Source: Nitrincola sp048264025 | GTDB lineage: Bacteria; Pseudomonadota; Gammaproteobacteria; Pseudomonadales; Balneatricaceae | Assembly: GCF_048264025.1 (NCBI RefSeq) | Contig: NZ_JBLXDN010000003.1 | Coordinates: forward strand, 62,001-126,000 | Length of the DNA: 64,000 bases | Direction: 5' to 3' | Shown: positions 8,767-17,853 of the stretch, in pieces | Position numbering within the stretch: the stretch's first letter is position 1 | Layout of the letters: each line of letters begins with the position of its first letter | Program-made: the position numbers and the translations under genes | The notes under the pieces: model-generated | Databases searched by the model: none | Seen by the model: the letters and a program-made list of their open reading frames with translations, nothing else | Told to the model about the DNA's origin: nothing

Positions 8767-9435
8767 CTACAGATTGAACAGGCTGCTGAGTGGCAAAGTA
8801 TAGATACCAAAGCCAATAATCAATGCGCCTGCTATCTGGCGGGTCAGACGTTTCTGCATAATGCTGCGGACCTGACGGGCAAGCAGCCCAGTGGTAAACA
8901 TGGCGGGTAACGTACCCAGTCCGAATGCGGCCATCAGCAGGGCGCTTTGTTGCCAGCTACCTGCAGCCGATGACCAGAGCAATGTACTATATACCAGACC
9001 ACAGGGCAGCCAGCCCCAGAGTATACCTAATAAAATGGCTTGGTGTGGGTTGCGAACAGGAAGAATCCTGGCCGCATAGGGTTGGATATGTCGCCATAGA
9101 TGCCCGCCGAGCTTTTCCAGTCGGGTAATACCAAACCACCATTGACCAACATAAAGCCCCATGGCAATCAGCAGTATGCCTGCAAAGGTTTGCAGTATCA
9201 GGCCTGTGATGCCTGTTGCAACCATTGCTCCTGCAACGCCTATTAAAACTCCTGCCAGGGTGTAACTGCCGATGCGGCCAAGATTATACCCCAGCAGTAT
9301 CGACCAGGCCGGATATTTACCACCCAGTGTATTCAAGCCAACGCTGGCGGCAATACCACCACACATGCCGATGCAGTGGGTGCTACCGAGTAGCCCGATC
9401 AGGAAAGCTGTGGTTAGCAGCAGCGGTTCATTCAT
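8767..9435 (-). CDS. TauE/SafE-like (DsbD_2-type) membrane protein of the cco cluster
   Basis: 222 aa with about six membrane helices. Near the N-terminus is GLLGSTHCIGMCGGI (about residues 15-29). Its HCxGMCGG motif is typical of the membrane proteins encoded beside ccoS and hemN in many gammaproteobacteria, annotated as sulfite exporter TauE/SafE or cytochrome-biogenesis-like. A second repeat has GLGTLPAMFTTGLLARQVR and IAGALIIGFGIY. The Cys/His/Met motif suggests copper or thiol handling, but that is inference. Its start overlaps ccoS by 8 bp, so translation is likely coupled. Confidence 0.83.
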   Translation of the reverse strand: MNEPLLLTTAFLIGLLGSTHCIGMCGGIAASVGLNTLGGKYPAWSILLGYNLGRIGSYTLAGVLIGVAGAMVATGITGLILQTFAGILLIAMGLYVGQWWFGITRLEKLGGHLWRHIQPYAARILPVRNPHQAILLGILWGWLPCGLVYSTLLWSSAAGSWQQSALLMAAFGLGTLPAMFTTGLLARQVRSIMQKRLTRQIAGALIIGFGIYTLPLSSLFNL

Positions 9436-9628
9436 CCGACTTTCGGCTGCTCTTTGGATCTACTTTGGCGTCATCCGGGATCATGTCTTCGTCATCGTCA
9501 TACAGAATGCTGTGAGCGGGAGACTCTAAATCGTCGAACTGGCCACTGTTAACACTCCAGAAAAAAGCCCAGAAGGCTAATCCCGTCAAAATCAGTGCGA
9601 TTGGAATCAAAATAATGATAATTTCCAT
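9428..9628 (-). CDS. ccoS: cbb3-type oxidase assembly protein CcoS
   Basis: 66 aa with one N-terminal membrane helix (IIIILIPIALILTGLAFWAFFW), then an acidic cytoplasmic tail containing QFDDLESPAHSIL and DDDEDMIPDD. The FDDLE..A..IL motif is the CcoS hallmark. CcoS is needed for haem and Cu cofactor insertion into CcoN. The start codon overlaps the ccoI stop by 1 bp (TGATG), and the end overlaps the next gene by 8 bp. Confidence 0.94.
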   Translation of the reverse strand: MEIIIILIPIALILTGLAFWAFFWSVNSGQFDDLESPAHSILYDDDEDMIPDDAKVDPKSSRKSDE

Positions 9629-12132
9629 CAGATACCTGCCTTGGCTTTAGCTGACTCAGGCAGCGGAGCGACCTGAGTACTTTGGGTTTTCCTGGCACGG
9701 CGAGCCAGGCGCATAGCATTTCCGGTAACAATCAGCGAGCTGGCAGTCATGCCGATCGCGGCAATGTAGGGTGGCACCATGCCTAAGGCGGCGGCTGGCA
9801 GGGCAATGATGTTATAGAGTAGTGAGAGACCCAAGTTTTCTTTAATGATCGTGCGGGTTTTGCGTGCCAAACGGATACCTTCTGCAAGGGTTTGCAGGTT
9901 GTTATTGGTTAGTACCGCATCAGCATTGGTTTTAGCCAAGTCAGTGGCTGCTCCCATAGATACCGAGGTTTGGGCGCCAACCAGTACCGGGATATCGTTA
10001 ATGCCATCGCCCACCATGATGGTTTGCTTACCCTCAGCTTGAAGATTACGGATATGTTCCAGTTTTTGTTCAGGACTCATGCCGCTATTGATCTGATCTA
10101 TATCCAGCTTTTCAGCTATGCGCTGCACGGCCGGCGATGTATCACCCGTGAGTATCTCAATACTCAATCCCAGTGATTTGAGTTCTTGAATAGCCTGGCG
10201 GGTCTCGCGACGGATTTGATCATCCAGCGCAAACCAGGCCAGTGCCTGAGATTCATTCGCTAGCAGTATCCACTGACGTTGTTGGTCTGGCATGGCTGGC
10301 AAGGCTTGTCCTGATAACTGCATGGCATAGTCGGGTTTGCCGATACGGTAGCGCTTGCCTTCAATGCTCCCCTCTATACCCTGGCCGACAGTCACTTGAA
10401 TGGCTTCTGCAGCCGCGGTGTACCAAGGTGTAAAAGCACGCCCTATAGGATGTTCAGACAGAGACTCAAGTGCAGCCCCCCAGTTCAGTGCATCGGCTGA
10501 CGACGTGCCGTTCAGTGGATGTGTTTCCTGAATGGCTAAACGACCTTCAGTGAGCGTGCCGGTTTTATCAAAAATGATGTGTGTGGCTTTACTGAACGAT
10601 TCCAGCACATGACCTCGGGTGATTAGCAAACCCTGTTGTCGGAGTGTGCCTGTTGCGGCTGTCAGTGCCGTGGGGGTGGCAAGTGATAGGGCGCAGGGAC
10701 AAGTCACAACCAATACGGAGAGAGTGATCCAGAAAGCATTTGCCGGTTCAATAAAGTACCAGGCCGTAGAGACACACGCTGCAACGATCAGCGTAGCGCC
10801 AACAAAATAGCGCGCAATATGGTCAGCTACACGGGCCACATAGGGTTTTTCACTTTGAGCACGGTCCAGCAGTCTGACAATCGATGATATACGACTATGT
10901 TGCCCTACCGCGCTGACCTGCATCTCTATCGGATTTTCTATATTGATAGTACCGCCTACCAGTGGATCCTGAAGCTTTTTCGAGATCGGCATATACTCAC
11001 CGGTCAGCGCAGATTCGTCTACTGAAGAGAAGCCTTTGATGATTAATCCGTCGGCGGGAATCGTTTGTCCTGGCTTGATACGGACTCTATCCCCAGGTTG
11101 TAGTGAGCTGGCTGCCACCAGTTCTTCTTCACCCTCTGAAGTAATGCGCAGGGCGCTGGCAGGAATAAGATTAAGTAATGCATTACCCGCCCGTCCTGTC
11201 CGTTGCCTGGCTTTCATTTCCATAAAGCGACCGATAAGCAGGAAAAAAGCAAACATGGTAACTGATTCGAAATAGATATCACCGGTGTTGAATAAGGTGG
11301 CCCAAACGCTGGCAATATAACCTCCCCAAATGGCAATGGAGACAGGAATATCCATGGTGAGATGCTTGGCTTTGAGGTCGCGAAACGCGTTTTTTAGAAA
11401 AGGCAGTGCGGCATAGAGCACAACTGGTGTTGCTACCACCATGCTGGCCCAGCGCATCAGCAAGACATATTTTTCATCCATGCCAGTGCCAGCAATATCA
11501 GCGGCATAAATGGCGGCGGCAAACATCATCGCCTGCATGGATCCGATGCCCGCCACCCCCATACGTATAATGGAGCGCTTACTTTCCTGGGCCAGTAACT
11601 GCTCTTCTTTGTCTGGGTGATAAGGGTGAGCTTTGTAACCAATCCGAATCACTTCGGCCAATAGCTGGCTTAGTTTGGTTTCATCCGGATGCCAGACCAG
11701 GCGGGCGCGGTGATTAGTCAAATTCACGCTGAACTTGATTACACCGGGTTGCTTTGACAGGTGGTGTTCCAGCAGCCAGACACAGGCCGCACAACTGATA
11801 CCCTCAATAACGAGAGTTGCTGTATGCGTATCAGTATTGTGACCAGTGACAAAGGCTTGTTGAACTTCCTGATTATCATAAAGCGCTAATTCTTGGGTAA
11901 GTGATGCAATCTCAGATAAGTCGGCTGTAGTAGGACTGAGTTCATTACCACGATGCTGATAAAAATTATCCAAGCCTCCCGCAACGATTGTCTCTGCCAC
12001 TGCCTGACAGCCAGGACAGCACATGCGCTTGTCTTCATCATTGATCCGAGTGAAGTAGTGACTTGCTGGCGGGATATCAGAGCCACAGTGAAAACATTGT
12101 TCTGGATCTGTGTTTCGGTTGACTGCTTGCAT
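9628..12132 (-). CDS. ccoI: copper-exporting P1B-type ATPase for cbb3 oxidase assembly (CcoI/FixI)
   Basis: 834 aa. Domain order: a Cys-rich N-terminal segment (CFHCG at 13-17, MCCPGC at 37-42), a heavy-metal-associated domain with GISCAAC (Cys114, Cys117), membrane helices, actuator TGEYMP, the ion-path motif TCPCALSLATP, phosphorylation site DKTGTL, SEHPIGRA, and the hinge GDGINDIPVL. The extra N-terminal Cys cluster is typical of the CcoI/CtpA subgroup, which delivers Cu to the periplasm for CcoN maturation rather than detoxifying. Located between ccoH and ccoS, all on the minus strand. Confidence 0.95.
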   Translation of the reverse strand: MQAVNRNTDPEQCFHCGSDIPPASHYFTRINDEDKRMCCPGCQAVAETIVAGGLDNFYQHRGNELSPTTADLSEIASLTQELALYDNQEVQQAFVTGHNTDTHTATLVIEGISCAACVWLLEHHLSKQPGVIKFSVNLTNHRARLVWHPDETKLSQLLAEVIRIGYKAHPYHPDKEEQLLAQESKRSIIRMGVAGIGSMQAMMFAAAIYAADIAGTGMDEKYVLLMRWASMVVATPVVLYAALPFLKNAFRDLKAKHLTMDIPVSIAIWGGYIASVWATLFNTGDIYFESVTMFAFFLLIGRFMEMKARQRTGRAGNALLNLIPASALRITSEGEEELVAASSLQPGDRVRIKPGQTIPADGLIIKGFSSVDESALTGEYMPISKKLQDPLVGGTINIENPIEMQVSAVGQHSRISSIVRLLDRAQSEKPYVARVADHIARYFVGATLIVAACVSTAWYFIEPANAFWITLSVLVVTCPCALSLATPTALTAATGTLRQQGLLITRGHVLESFSKATHIIFDKTGTLTEGRLAIQETHPLNGTSSADALNWGAALESLSEHPIGRAFTPWYTAAAEAIQVTVGQGIEGSIEGKRYRIGKPDYAMQLSGQALPAMPDQQRQWILLANESQALAWFALDDQIRRETRQAIQELKSLGLSIEILTGDTSPAVQRIAEKLDIDQINSGMSPEQKLEHIRNLQAEGKQTIMVGDGINDIPVLVGAQTSVSMGAATDLAKTNADAVLTNNNLQTLAEGIRLARKTRTIIKENLGLSLLYNIIALPAAALGMVPPYIAAIGMTASSLIVTGNAMRLARRARKTQSTQVAPLPESAKAKAGI

Positions 12133-12154
12133 CAGTTACTTCCGTTCGGTCCTG

Positions 12155-12670
12155 CTAGGGTACAAGGGTCAGGACTTTGTCATCAAAAGGGGGGTGGGCA
12201 ACGTGCATGATTTTCCACTCACCTTCAGGTGATATCAGCATAAAGGTTGAACGGGCTGTAATGGGGTGAGTCAGACTGCCGTTGAACTGATGTAGGTCAC
12301 CCAGTCGATGGAGAATGATAACATGGTCACGCTCTTGGTTGGCGCCCACTTTAATGTGTAATTCCAGCGTGGAAAGATCGGCAGGCAAATCCCCCTGCAT
12401 GGTGAGCATCGCTTCACCTGTTTGTGTATCCAACGTCAAATTGGCGCTTAAACCCAGAGCCCTGGCGTTCTCTAGCATCGACTCATCCACAGCATAACCA
12501 CGGCCATCACGGACAAACTCTTTACTCAGAGGTGGATCGATTCGTTGTTGGTTAATGGCAACCGACAGCATAATAAAGCCAACAGTCATGGCAGCCAGTA
12601 TGGGGGTTAGAATAAACCACAACCAGGGTTGTTTGTACCAAGGGGTAATTTGAACTGCATTTTGACTCAT
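12155..12670 (-). CDS. ccoH: cbb3 oxidase assembly/stability protein CcoH (FixH)
   Basis: 171 aa with one N-terminal membrane helix (about residues 14-36; WLWFILTPILAAMTVGFIML) and a periplasmic beta-rich domain. The NPY-type start of the mature part is recognisable as QQRIDPPLSKEFVRDGRG. CcoH associates with the CcoNOP complex and is required for its stability. It is 22 bp upstream of ccoI. A 9-bp hairpin separates it from ccoG. Confidence 0.92.
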   Translation of the reverse strand: MSQNAVQITPWYKQPWLWFILTPILAAMTVGFIMLSVAINQQRIDPPLSKEFVRDGRGYAVDESMLENARALGLSANLTLDTQTGEAMLTMQGDLPADLSTLELHIKVGANQERDHVIILHRLGDLHQFNGSLTHPITARSTFMLISPEGEWKIMHVAHPPFDDKVLTLVP

Positions 12671-12689
12671 TAAAAGACCTCATAGGACC

Positions 12690-12712
12690 AGGCGGCAAGA
12701 AAATTGCCGCCT
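12690..12712 (-). repeat. intercistronic hairpin between ccoG and ccoH
   Basis: AGGCGGCAA at 12690-12698 pairs perfectly with TTGCCGCCT at 12704-12712 around a 5-nt GAAAA loop. No U-run follows in the minus direction, so it is not a classical terminator. It may protect or process the ccoG 3' end and so set the ratio of ccoG to ccoHIS. Confidence 0.6.
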
Positions 12713-12744
12713 AGTATACTTAAAAATAATATGGGGGTTTATCT

Positions 12745-14163
12745 TTACCGTGATGGTGGCGGTCCCATAAAGCGACTTTCAACTGTTGCGCTGACTTTAG
12801 GCTCATCCACAGTTTCGACAGTGAAAACAATCGAAGAGTTCGCCGTGCTGAGTTTATTTTTCTCTATCTGAACTCGAATCGGGTAATTAAGCAATTCGCC
12901 AGCACTAACATTGACCTCAGGCTCGTTCACCATTTGCAGTCCGTCAATGCCTTCTACTGTGATTCGGTAGCGCCTATCTACCTGTTCTTTGTTGGCAACT
13001 TTTAGCGTGTATACGTTTTGAATCAAATTACCGCTGACTTCATTAAACAATGCCCCACGGTCTCGTATGGCTTCAAACTCAATCGGCACACGATTTGAGA
13101 GTACGTAAGCAAACGCTGAACACATAATCACCACCGCTGTCAGATAGCCCATCAAGCGTGGGCGTAAAAGCTTGGTTGGTTTTCCGTTTAGGGAGTGCTC
13201 AGTAGTATAGGTGACCAGACCAGGCTCGTAGCCCATTTTCACCATGATTTCGTCGCAGGCATCAATACAGGCGCCACAAGCAACGCATTCATACTGCAAG
13301 CCGTCACGGATATCGATACCAACCGGGCAGACGTTAACGCAGGCATAGCAATCGATGCAATCACCCAGACCTTCAGCTTTATAGTCAGCATCTTTTTTAC
13401 GCTTGCCGCGCTTTTCACCGCGCGCCTCGTCATACGAAATGATCAGCGTGTCCTGGTCAAACATAACACTCTGAAAGCGGGCATAAGGGCACATGTAGAT
13501 ACAGACCTGCTCGCGCAACCAGCCAGCATTACCGTAAGTGGCAACGGTCAGAAAACCCAGCCACCAAAGCTCCCAAGGCCCTAGATCAGCACTGAGAATG
13601 CTGGGCAGCAGTTCACGAATCGGAGTGAAATAACCCACAAAGGCGATAGCTGAAGCCGCTGCAATACTAATCCAGATTGTATGCTTGGCCGCCTTGCGCA
13701 AGAACTTATTGCCACTCATCGGCTCTTTGTCCATGCGCATGCGTTTATTTCGATCACCCTCTGTGATGCGTTCTGCCCAGATGAAAAACCAGGTCCAGAC
13801 AAACTGAGGGCAGGCGTAGCCACACCATAGACGACCCGCGAAGACGGTTACAAAAAACAAAATGAAGGCGAGGATGATCAGCAGCCAGGAAAGCAGCATG
13901 AAGTCCTGAGGCCAGAAGGTGAGGCCAAATATATGAAACTGTCGGTTAGGTAGATCAAAGAGAATGGCTTGTCGGCCATCGTATTGTATCCATGAAAAAG
14001 CAAAGAACATCGCCAGCATGAGAAAGCCGGCAGTGGTGCGCAGGTTTTTGAAAAAGCCTTTATAGTATTTGACGTAAATATGCTCTCGTTTTGCATATAA
14101 GTCATAGGACTGAGTGTTATTGTCTTTTCCAGGGGTAACATCTTTGACCGGTATCTGGTTCAT
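12745..14163 (-). CDS. ccoG: cbb3 oxidase accessory iron-sulfur protein CcoG (FixG/RdxA)
   Basis: 472 aa from the ATG at 14163; an upstream in-frame TTG at 14187 would add 8 residues but is less likely. It has five or so membrane helices, CGYACPQFVWTW after the second hydrophobic block, two ferredoxin clusters (CIDCYACVNVCP and ECVACGACIDACD), and a C-terminal periplasmic immunoglobulin-like domain. CcoG is known to reduce Cu(II) to Cu(I) for oxidase assembly. It is preceded by the ccoP terminator, so it probably has its own promoter in the 110-bp gap. Confidence 0.95.
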   Translation of the reverse strand: MNQIPVKDVTPGKDNNTQSYDLYAKREHIYVKYYKGFFKNLRTTAGFLMLAMFFAFSWIQYDGRQAILFDLPNRQFHIFGLTFWPQDFMLLSWLLIILAFILFFVTVFAGRLWCGYACPQFVWTWFFIWAERITEGDRNKRMRMDKEPMSGNKFLRKAAKHTIWISIAAASAIAFVGYFTPIRELLPSILSADLGPWELWWLGFLTVATYGNAGWLREQVCIYMCPYARFQSVMFDQDTLIISYDEARGEKRGKRKKDADYKAEGLGDCIDCYACVNVCPVGIDIRDGLQYECVACGACIDACDEIMVKMGYEPGLVTYTTEHSLNGKPTKLLRPRLMGYLTAVVIMCSAFAYVLSNRVPIEFEAIRDRGALFNEVSGNLIQNVYTLKVANKEQVDRRYRITVEGIDGLQMVNEPEVNVSAGELLNYPIRVQIEKNKLSTANSSIVFTVETVDEPKVSATVESRFMGPPPSR

Positions 14164-14244
14164 GATCTGCCTGCCATCGTTTAACAAGTGTGATTGCTAT
14201 TCGATTGATTGAATAAGTAAACGCTTAAGTAATGATATTATGCC

Positions 14245-14282
14245 AAAAAAAAAGGTGATATGACCTATATCATATCACCTTT
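14245..14282 (-). terminator. intrinsic terminator of ccoNOQP
   Basis: A 13-bp perfect stem, 14251-14263 with 14270-14282, around loop CCTATA. Read on the minus strand it is followed by a run of nine U (A-run 14245-14253 on the plus strand, partly in the stem foot). It begins 17 bp after the ccoP stop and separates the oxidase operon from ccoG. Confidence 0.9.
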
Positions 14283-14299
14283 ATTTAGATGGATTTCAC

Positions 14300-15193
14300 T
14301 TAGTCGTTACTAAGACTCATAACGTAAGCTGTAACCAGATGTCTCTGGTCCTCGGTCAGAAGGCCAGAAAATGATGGCATTACACCAAAGCGACCATGGC
14401 GCAGGGTGTGTGCAATCTGCTCTAGGCTTCCACCGTACAGCCAGGTGTCATTGGTCAGGTTGGGTGCACCTAGTGCATGCATGCCCGTACCCTCAGCCGT
14501 GTGACAAGCGGCACAAAGCGATGCGAACTGAGGTTCAGCACGTGCTGCAGATTCAGCATCGTGTTCGCGTTTGCTTAGGCTCAGTACATAGTGAGCCATA
14601 TCGCGCACACCATCTTCACCCAGAACCTCACCCCATGCAGGCATGGCGCCGTTACGACCCTGATGCAGGGTTGTTTTGATGGCATCTTCAGAACCACCCC
14701 ACAACCAGTCACTGTCAGTCAGATTAGGGAAGCCGTAAAAGCCTACACCCCCAACACCGTGACAGACAGAGCAGTTGTTGGCGAACAAGCGCTGACCAAT
14801 CCGGAGACCTTCAGCGTTTTCAGGCTGCTGAAGCTCTTCTACTGACAGCACAGCAAAGCGTTCGAAGATCGGGGCGTAATGCTCTTCAGCATAAGCCATT
14901 TCTTCTTCCCACTGTCCTGTAGAGGTCCAGCCCAGCAGGCCTTTGAAGTTACCCAGACCAGGATACAGCAGCAAGTAGACCAGACCAAAAACCACGGTAG
15001 CAACAAACATCTGGAACCACCATTTTGGCAGTGGGTTGTCCAGCTCTTCGATACCATCGAAAGAGTGTCCAACAGTCTCTTCAGTCTGTTCCTGATGTGG
15101 CTGACTTCTTTTGGTTGCAAACAGCAACCAGGTACAACCCACGATAACCCCCAAAGTGATTACCGTAATCCATGCGCTCCAGAAAGCACTCAT
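14300..15193 (-). CDS. ccoP: cbb3-type cytochrome c oxidase subunit III (dihaem CcoP)
   Basis: 297 aa membrane-anchored dihaem cytochrome c. Two N-terminal helices are visible (about 4-26 and 58-78), then two haem sites, CSVCH (141-145) and CAACH (227-231). The axial Met candidates are in GAMPAW and GVMPSF. It passes electrons from periplasmic cytochromes to CcoO/CcoN. The start overlaps the ccoQ stop by 4 bp (ATGA). Length is normal for the two-helix CcoP form. Confidence 0.97.
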   Translation of the reverse strand: MSAFWSAWITVITLGVIVGCTWLLFATKRSQPHQEQTEETVGHSFDGIEELDNPLPKWWFQMFVATVVFGLVYLLLYPGLGNFKGLLGWTSTGQWEEEMAYAEEHYAPIFERFAVLSVEELQQPENAEGLRIGQRLFANNCSVCHGVGGVGFYGFPNLTDSDWLWGGSEDAIKTTLHQGRNGAMPAWGEVLGEDGVRDMAHYVLSLSKREHDAESAARAEPQFASLCAACHTAEGTGMHALGAPNLTNDTWLYGGSLEQIAHTLRHGRFGVMPSFSGLLTEDQRHLVTAYVMSLSND

Positions 15194-15387
15194 TTCTCAT
15201 CTCTCCCGTTATGGGCACGTTCATTGTCATTTTTCTGCACTTCATCCTCATCTTCATCGGCGAAGGGGAGGTTGGCAGCATCATCGAAGTGTTTTTTGTT
15301 CTGGGGCAGTAGTACCCAGATAAACAGTCCGATGAACGTGATCAGCATGATCAATGGCATGAACGGGCCATAGACTTCATAACTCAC
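15190..15387 (-). CDS. ccoQ: cbb3-type oxidase subunit CcoQ
   Basis: 65 aa with one membrane helix (about residues 10-28, LIMLITFIGLFIWVLLP) then NKKHFDDAANLPFADEDED, the family pattern of a short anchor plus acidic tail. CcoQ stabilises the oxidase core. It sits 6 bp after ccoO and overlaps ccoP by 4 bp, the standard ccoNOQP order. Confidence 0.93.
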   Translation of the reverse strand: MSYEVYGPFMPLIMLITFIGLFIWVLLPQNKKHFDDAANLPFADEDEDEVQKNDNERAHNGRDEK

Positions 15388-15393
15388 AATGGA

Positions 15394-16011
15394 TTACCGC
15401 ACGTCATAGTTTGAGTGGGTTTTACCGAGTGCCTGCAGGTAAGCTACCAGTGCATCAACCTCGAGAACACCCTGTACATCAGACTTGGCATTGGCAATCT
15501 GCTCATCAGTATAGGGAACGCCCAGAGTTCTCAGGACTCCCATCTTCTTGGCAGTTTGGTCACCACTGACCTGACGTTCAAACAACCATGGGTAAGATGG
15601 CATTTTTGATGTCGGTACAACGTCACGCGGGTTATAAAGGTGCGCACGTTGCCAGTCATCAGAGTAACGCTCACCTACGCGGGCCAGATCAGGACCGGTA
15701 CGCTTAGAGCCCCACAGGAACGGATGTTCCCATACATGCTCATTGGCAGTAGAGAAATGACCATAGCGCTCAGTTTCTGCACGGAATGGACGGATCATCT
15801 GGGTGTGACAGACATGGCAGCCTTCACGAATGTAGATATCGCGGCCCTCCAGCTCTACAGCTGTATAGGTACGCATATCCTGAATCGGCTGAGTCGTAGA
15901 GTCTTTGAAGAACAAAGGCACGATCTCGGCCAAGCCGCCGAAGCTGATCACGATGATGATCAGCATTGCCATTAAGCCGGCATTCTTTTCAATAGTTTCA
16001 TGCTTAATCAT
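15394..16011 (-). CDS. ccoO: cbb3-type cytochrome c oxidase subunit II (monohaem CcoO)
   Basis: 205 aa from the ATG at 16011. I chose this over an in-frame upstream start because GGCGAGGAG lies at good spacing and the protein then begins MIKHETIEKNAGLM, as CcoO should. One N-terminal helix, then the haem site CHVCH (65-69). RPFRAETERYG and TSKMPSYPWLF contain the conserved residues around the haem and its Met ligand. It transfers electrons between CcoP and CcoN. It is 22 bp downstream of ccoN. Confidence 0.96.
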   Translation of the reverse strand: MIKHETIEKNAGLMAMLIIIVISFGGLAEIVPLFFKDSTTQPIQDMRTYTAVELEGRDIYIREGCHVCHTQMIRPFRAETERYGHFSTANEHVWEHPFLWGSKRTGPDLARVGERYSDDWQRAHLYNPRDVVPTSKMPSYPWLFERQVSGDQTAKKMGVLRTLGVPYTDEQIANAKSDVQGVLEVDALVAYLQALGKTHSNYDVR

Positions 16012-16033
16012 TGCTATATGCTCCTCGCCCCAA

Positions 16034-17470
16034 TCATGCAGTCTGTGCAGATGTTTCAGCGTCAGCGGCTTCAACAGAGCTGCCACCACGTACTGTCTGC
16101 CAGACGTTATAGGCCATGATAAACATACCTAGCAGGAAGATAGCACCGCCAATCACGCGAACAAGGTAGCCTGGATGGCTGGCTTCCAGCGCTTCAACGA
16201 AGCTGTAAGTCAATGTGCCGTCCTGGTTGACTGCGCGCCACATCAGGCCCTGCAGAATGCCGTTAACCCACATGGAGACGATATAAAGCACGGTTCCGAT
16301 TGTGGCTAGCCAGAAATGCACGTTGATCAGGCCAACGCTGTGCATTTGTACTTTGCCGAACAGTTTCGGAATCATGTGGTATACCGCGCCGATAGAAATC
16401 ATTGCTACCCAACCCAGTGCACCGGAGTGAACGTGACCGACTGTCCAGTCAGTGTTGTGGGATAAAGCGTTGACTGTCTTGATAGACATCATCGGGCCTT
16501 CGAAGGTAGACATGCCATAGAATGACAGAGAAACCACCAGGAAGCGCAGGATTGGATCAGTGCGAAGTTTGTGCCATGCACCTGACAGCGTCATCATACC
16601 GTTGATCATACCACCCCAAGAAGGAGCCAGTAGAATCAAAGACATAACCATGCCTACAGACTGAGTCCAGTCTGGCAGCGCTGAGTAGTGAAGGTGGTGA
16701 CCACCTGCCCACATATAGGTAGCAATCAGCGCCCAGAAATGCACGATCGACAGGCGGTAAGAGTACACTGGACGGTTAGCTTGCTTTGGAACGAAGTAGT
16801 ACATCATGCCAAGGAAGCCAGCTGTCAGGAAGAACCCTACAGCATTGTGACCATACCACCACTGAACCATGGCATCGATAGTGCCAGGGTAAGCTGAGTA
16901 GGATTTGATCATGGTAACTGGCATGGCGGCACTGTTAACTACGTGCAGCACAGCAATAACCAGGATAAATCCCATGTAGAACCAGTTGGCTACATAGATA
17001 TGAGCTGTCTTACGCTTGAAGACAGTACCCATAAATACGATCGCATAAACTACCCAGACCAGTGTGATCAGGATGTCTATCGGCCATTCCAGTTCAGCGT
17101 ACTCTTTAGCTGAGGTTAGCCCCAGTGGCAGCGTTACCGCGGCCAGTACAATAACCAGTTGCCATCCCCAGAAGGTGAATGCGGCCAGTCCGTCAGAGAT
17201 CAGTCGAGTCTGACAGGTGCGCTGCACCACGTAATAAGAAGTGGCAAAAAGGGCGCAACCACCAAATGCGAAGATTACCGCATTGGTGTGTAACGGACGT
17301 AAACGTCCGTAGGATAACCAGGCTGTGTCAAAGTTCAGTGCCGGCCAGACCAGCTGGGAAGCTATCAGTACACCTACAGTCATACCGACAATACCCCAGA
17401 CTACGGTCATGATGGCGAATTGACGCACCACCTTGTAGTTGTAGGTTGGATGATCAGTTGCAATGCTCAT
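16034..17470 (-). CDS. ccoN: cbb3-type cytochrome c oxidase subunit I (CcoN)
   Basis: 478 aa, twelve predicted membrane helices; the catalytic core that reduces oxygen and pumps protons. Haem and Cu_B ligands are recognisable: RPLHTNAVIF (low-spin haem His), WYGHNAVGFF (Cu_B His), SYRLSIVHFW (the Tyr that crosslinks to the Cu_B His in this family), GGHHLHY (two Cu_B His) and VGHVHSGALGW (haem b3/b His). Length is typical. First gene of a minus-strand operon ccoN-O-Q-P. A perfect FNR/Anr box lies about 310 bp upstream. Confidence 0.97.
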   Translation of the reverse strand: MSIATDHPTYNYKVVRQFAIMTVVWGIVGMTVGVLIASQLVWPALNFDTAWLSYGRLRPLHTNAVIFAFGGCALFATSYYVVQRTCQTRLISDGLAAFTFWGWQLVIVLAAVTLPLGLTSAKEYAELEWPIDILITLVWVVYAIVFMGTVFKRKTAHIYVANWFYMGFILVIAVLHVVNSAAMPVTMIKSYSAYPGTIDAMVQWWYGHNAVGFFLTAGFLGMMYYFVPKQANRPVYSYRLSIVHFWALIATYMWAGGHHLHYSALPDWTQSVGMVMSLILLAPSWGGMINGMMTLSGAWHKLRTDPILRFLVVSLSFYGMSTFEGPMMSIKTVNALSHNTDWTVGHVHSGALGWVAMISIGAVYHMIPKLFGKVQMHSVGLINVHFWLATIGTVLYIVSMWVNGILQGLMWRAVNQDGTLTYSFVEALEASHPGYLVRVIGGAIFLLGMFIMAYNVWQTVRGGSSVEAADAETSAQTA

Positions 17471-17853
17471 ATCAGGCTCTCATCAACAAGCTGTTAATAG
17501 TAAGAAGAGTTCCACTGGCGATTATCAGTGAATTACCCCTTCATTTCAATGTGATCCAGGGTTTATCTGCGACAGCTTGTCGCGGGTGCGAAATGTATTT
17601 TTTGTAAGTGGTGTTCGGTTTGTTATGCTTTTTGTATTTGTATAATTAATTGAAATATATAAATAAAATTAACCTTATTGTAATTATTTTAGGGTTGTCT
17701 TATATATAATATGCGTTTGAATTTCACCTGAAAGAGCTGCTTTATGCTAACTGGTAGCGGGTGTTTTTTTATGTTTACTTGATATGGATCAAAAGTATTT
17801 TGCAGTAATTATTCAGGTTATGCTGTCTTCCCCATGTTTAAGGTCGAGTTGAT
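17471..17853. other. 383-bp divergent control region between ccoN and rlmM
   Basis: No ORF of note. The central part (about 17630-17720) is strongly AT-rich. A perfect FNR/Anr box lies at 17779-17792. TATGCT at 17819-17824 is a possible -10 for rlmM; on the minus strand TAGCAT at 17744-17749 is a possible -10 for ccoN, which would give a long leader. No intrinsic terminator was seen. Confidence 0.6.
17779..17792. promoter_or_regulatory. perfect FNR/Anr box
   Basis: TTGATATGGATCAA fits TTGAT-N4-ATCAA exactly. Its centre is about 45 bp upstream of the likely rlmM start point and about 315 bp upstream of the ccoN ATG. The regulator encoded at 6440-7207 has the matching recognition helix. The box is symmetric, so it may serve ccoN, rlmM or both; control of ccoNOQP is the expected role. 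Confidence 0.85.

Noticed and set aside
14205..14218. TTGATTGAATAAG upstream of ccoG as an Anr box
   Set aside because: Only the left half-site matches.
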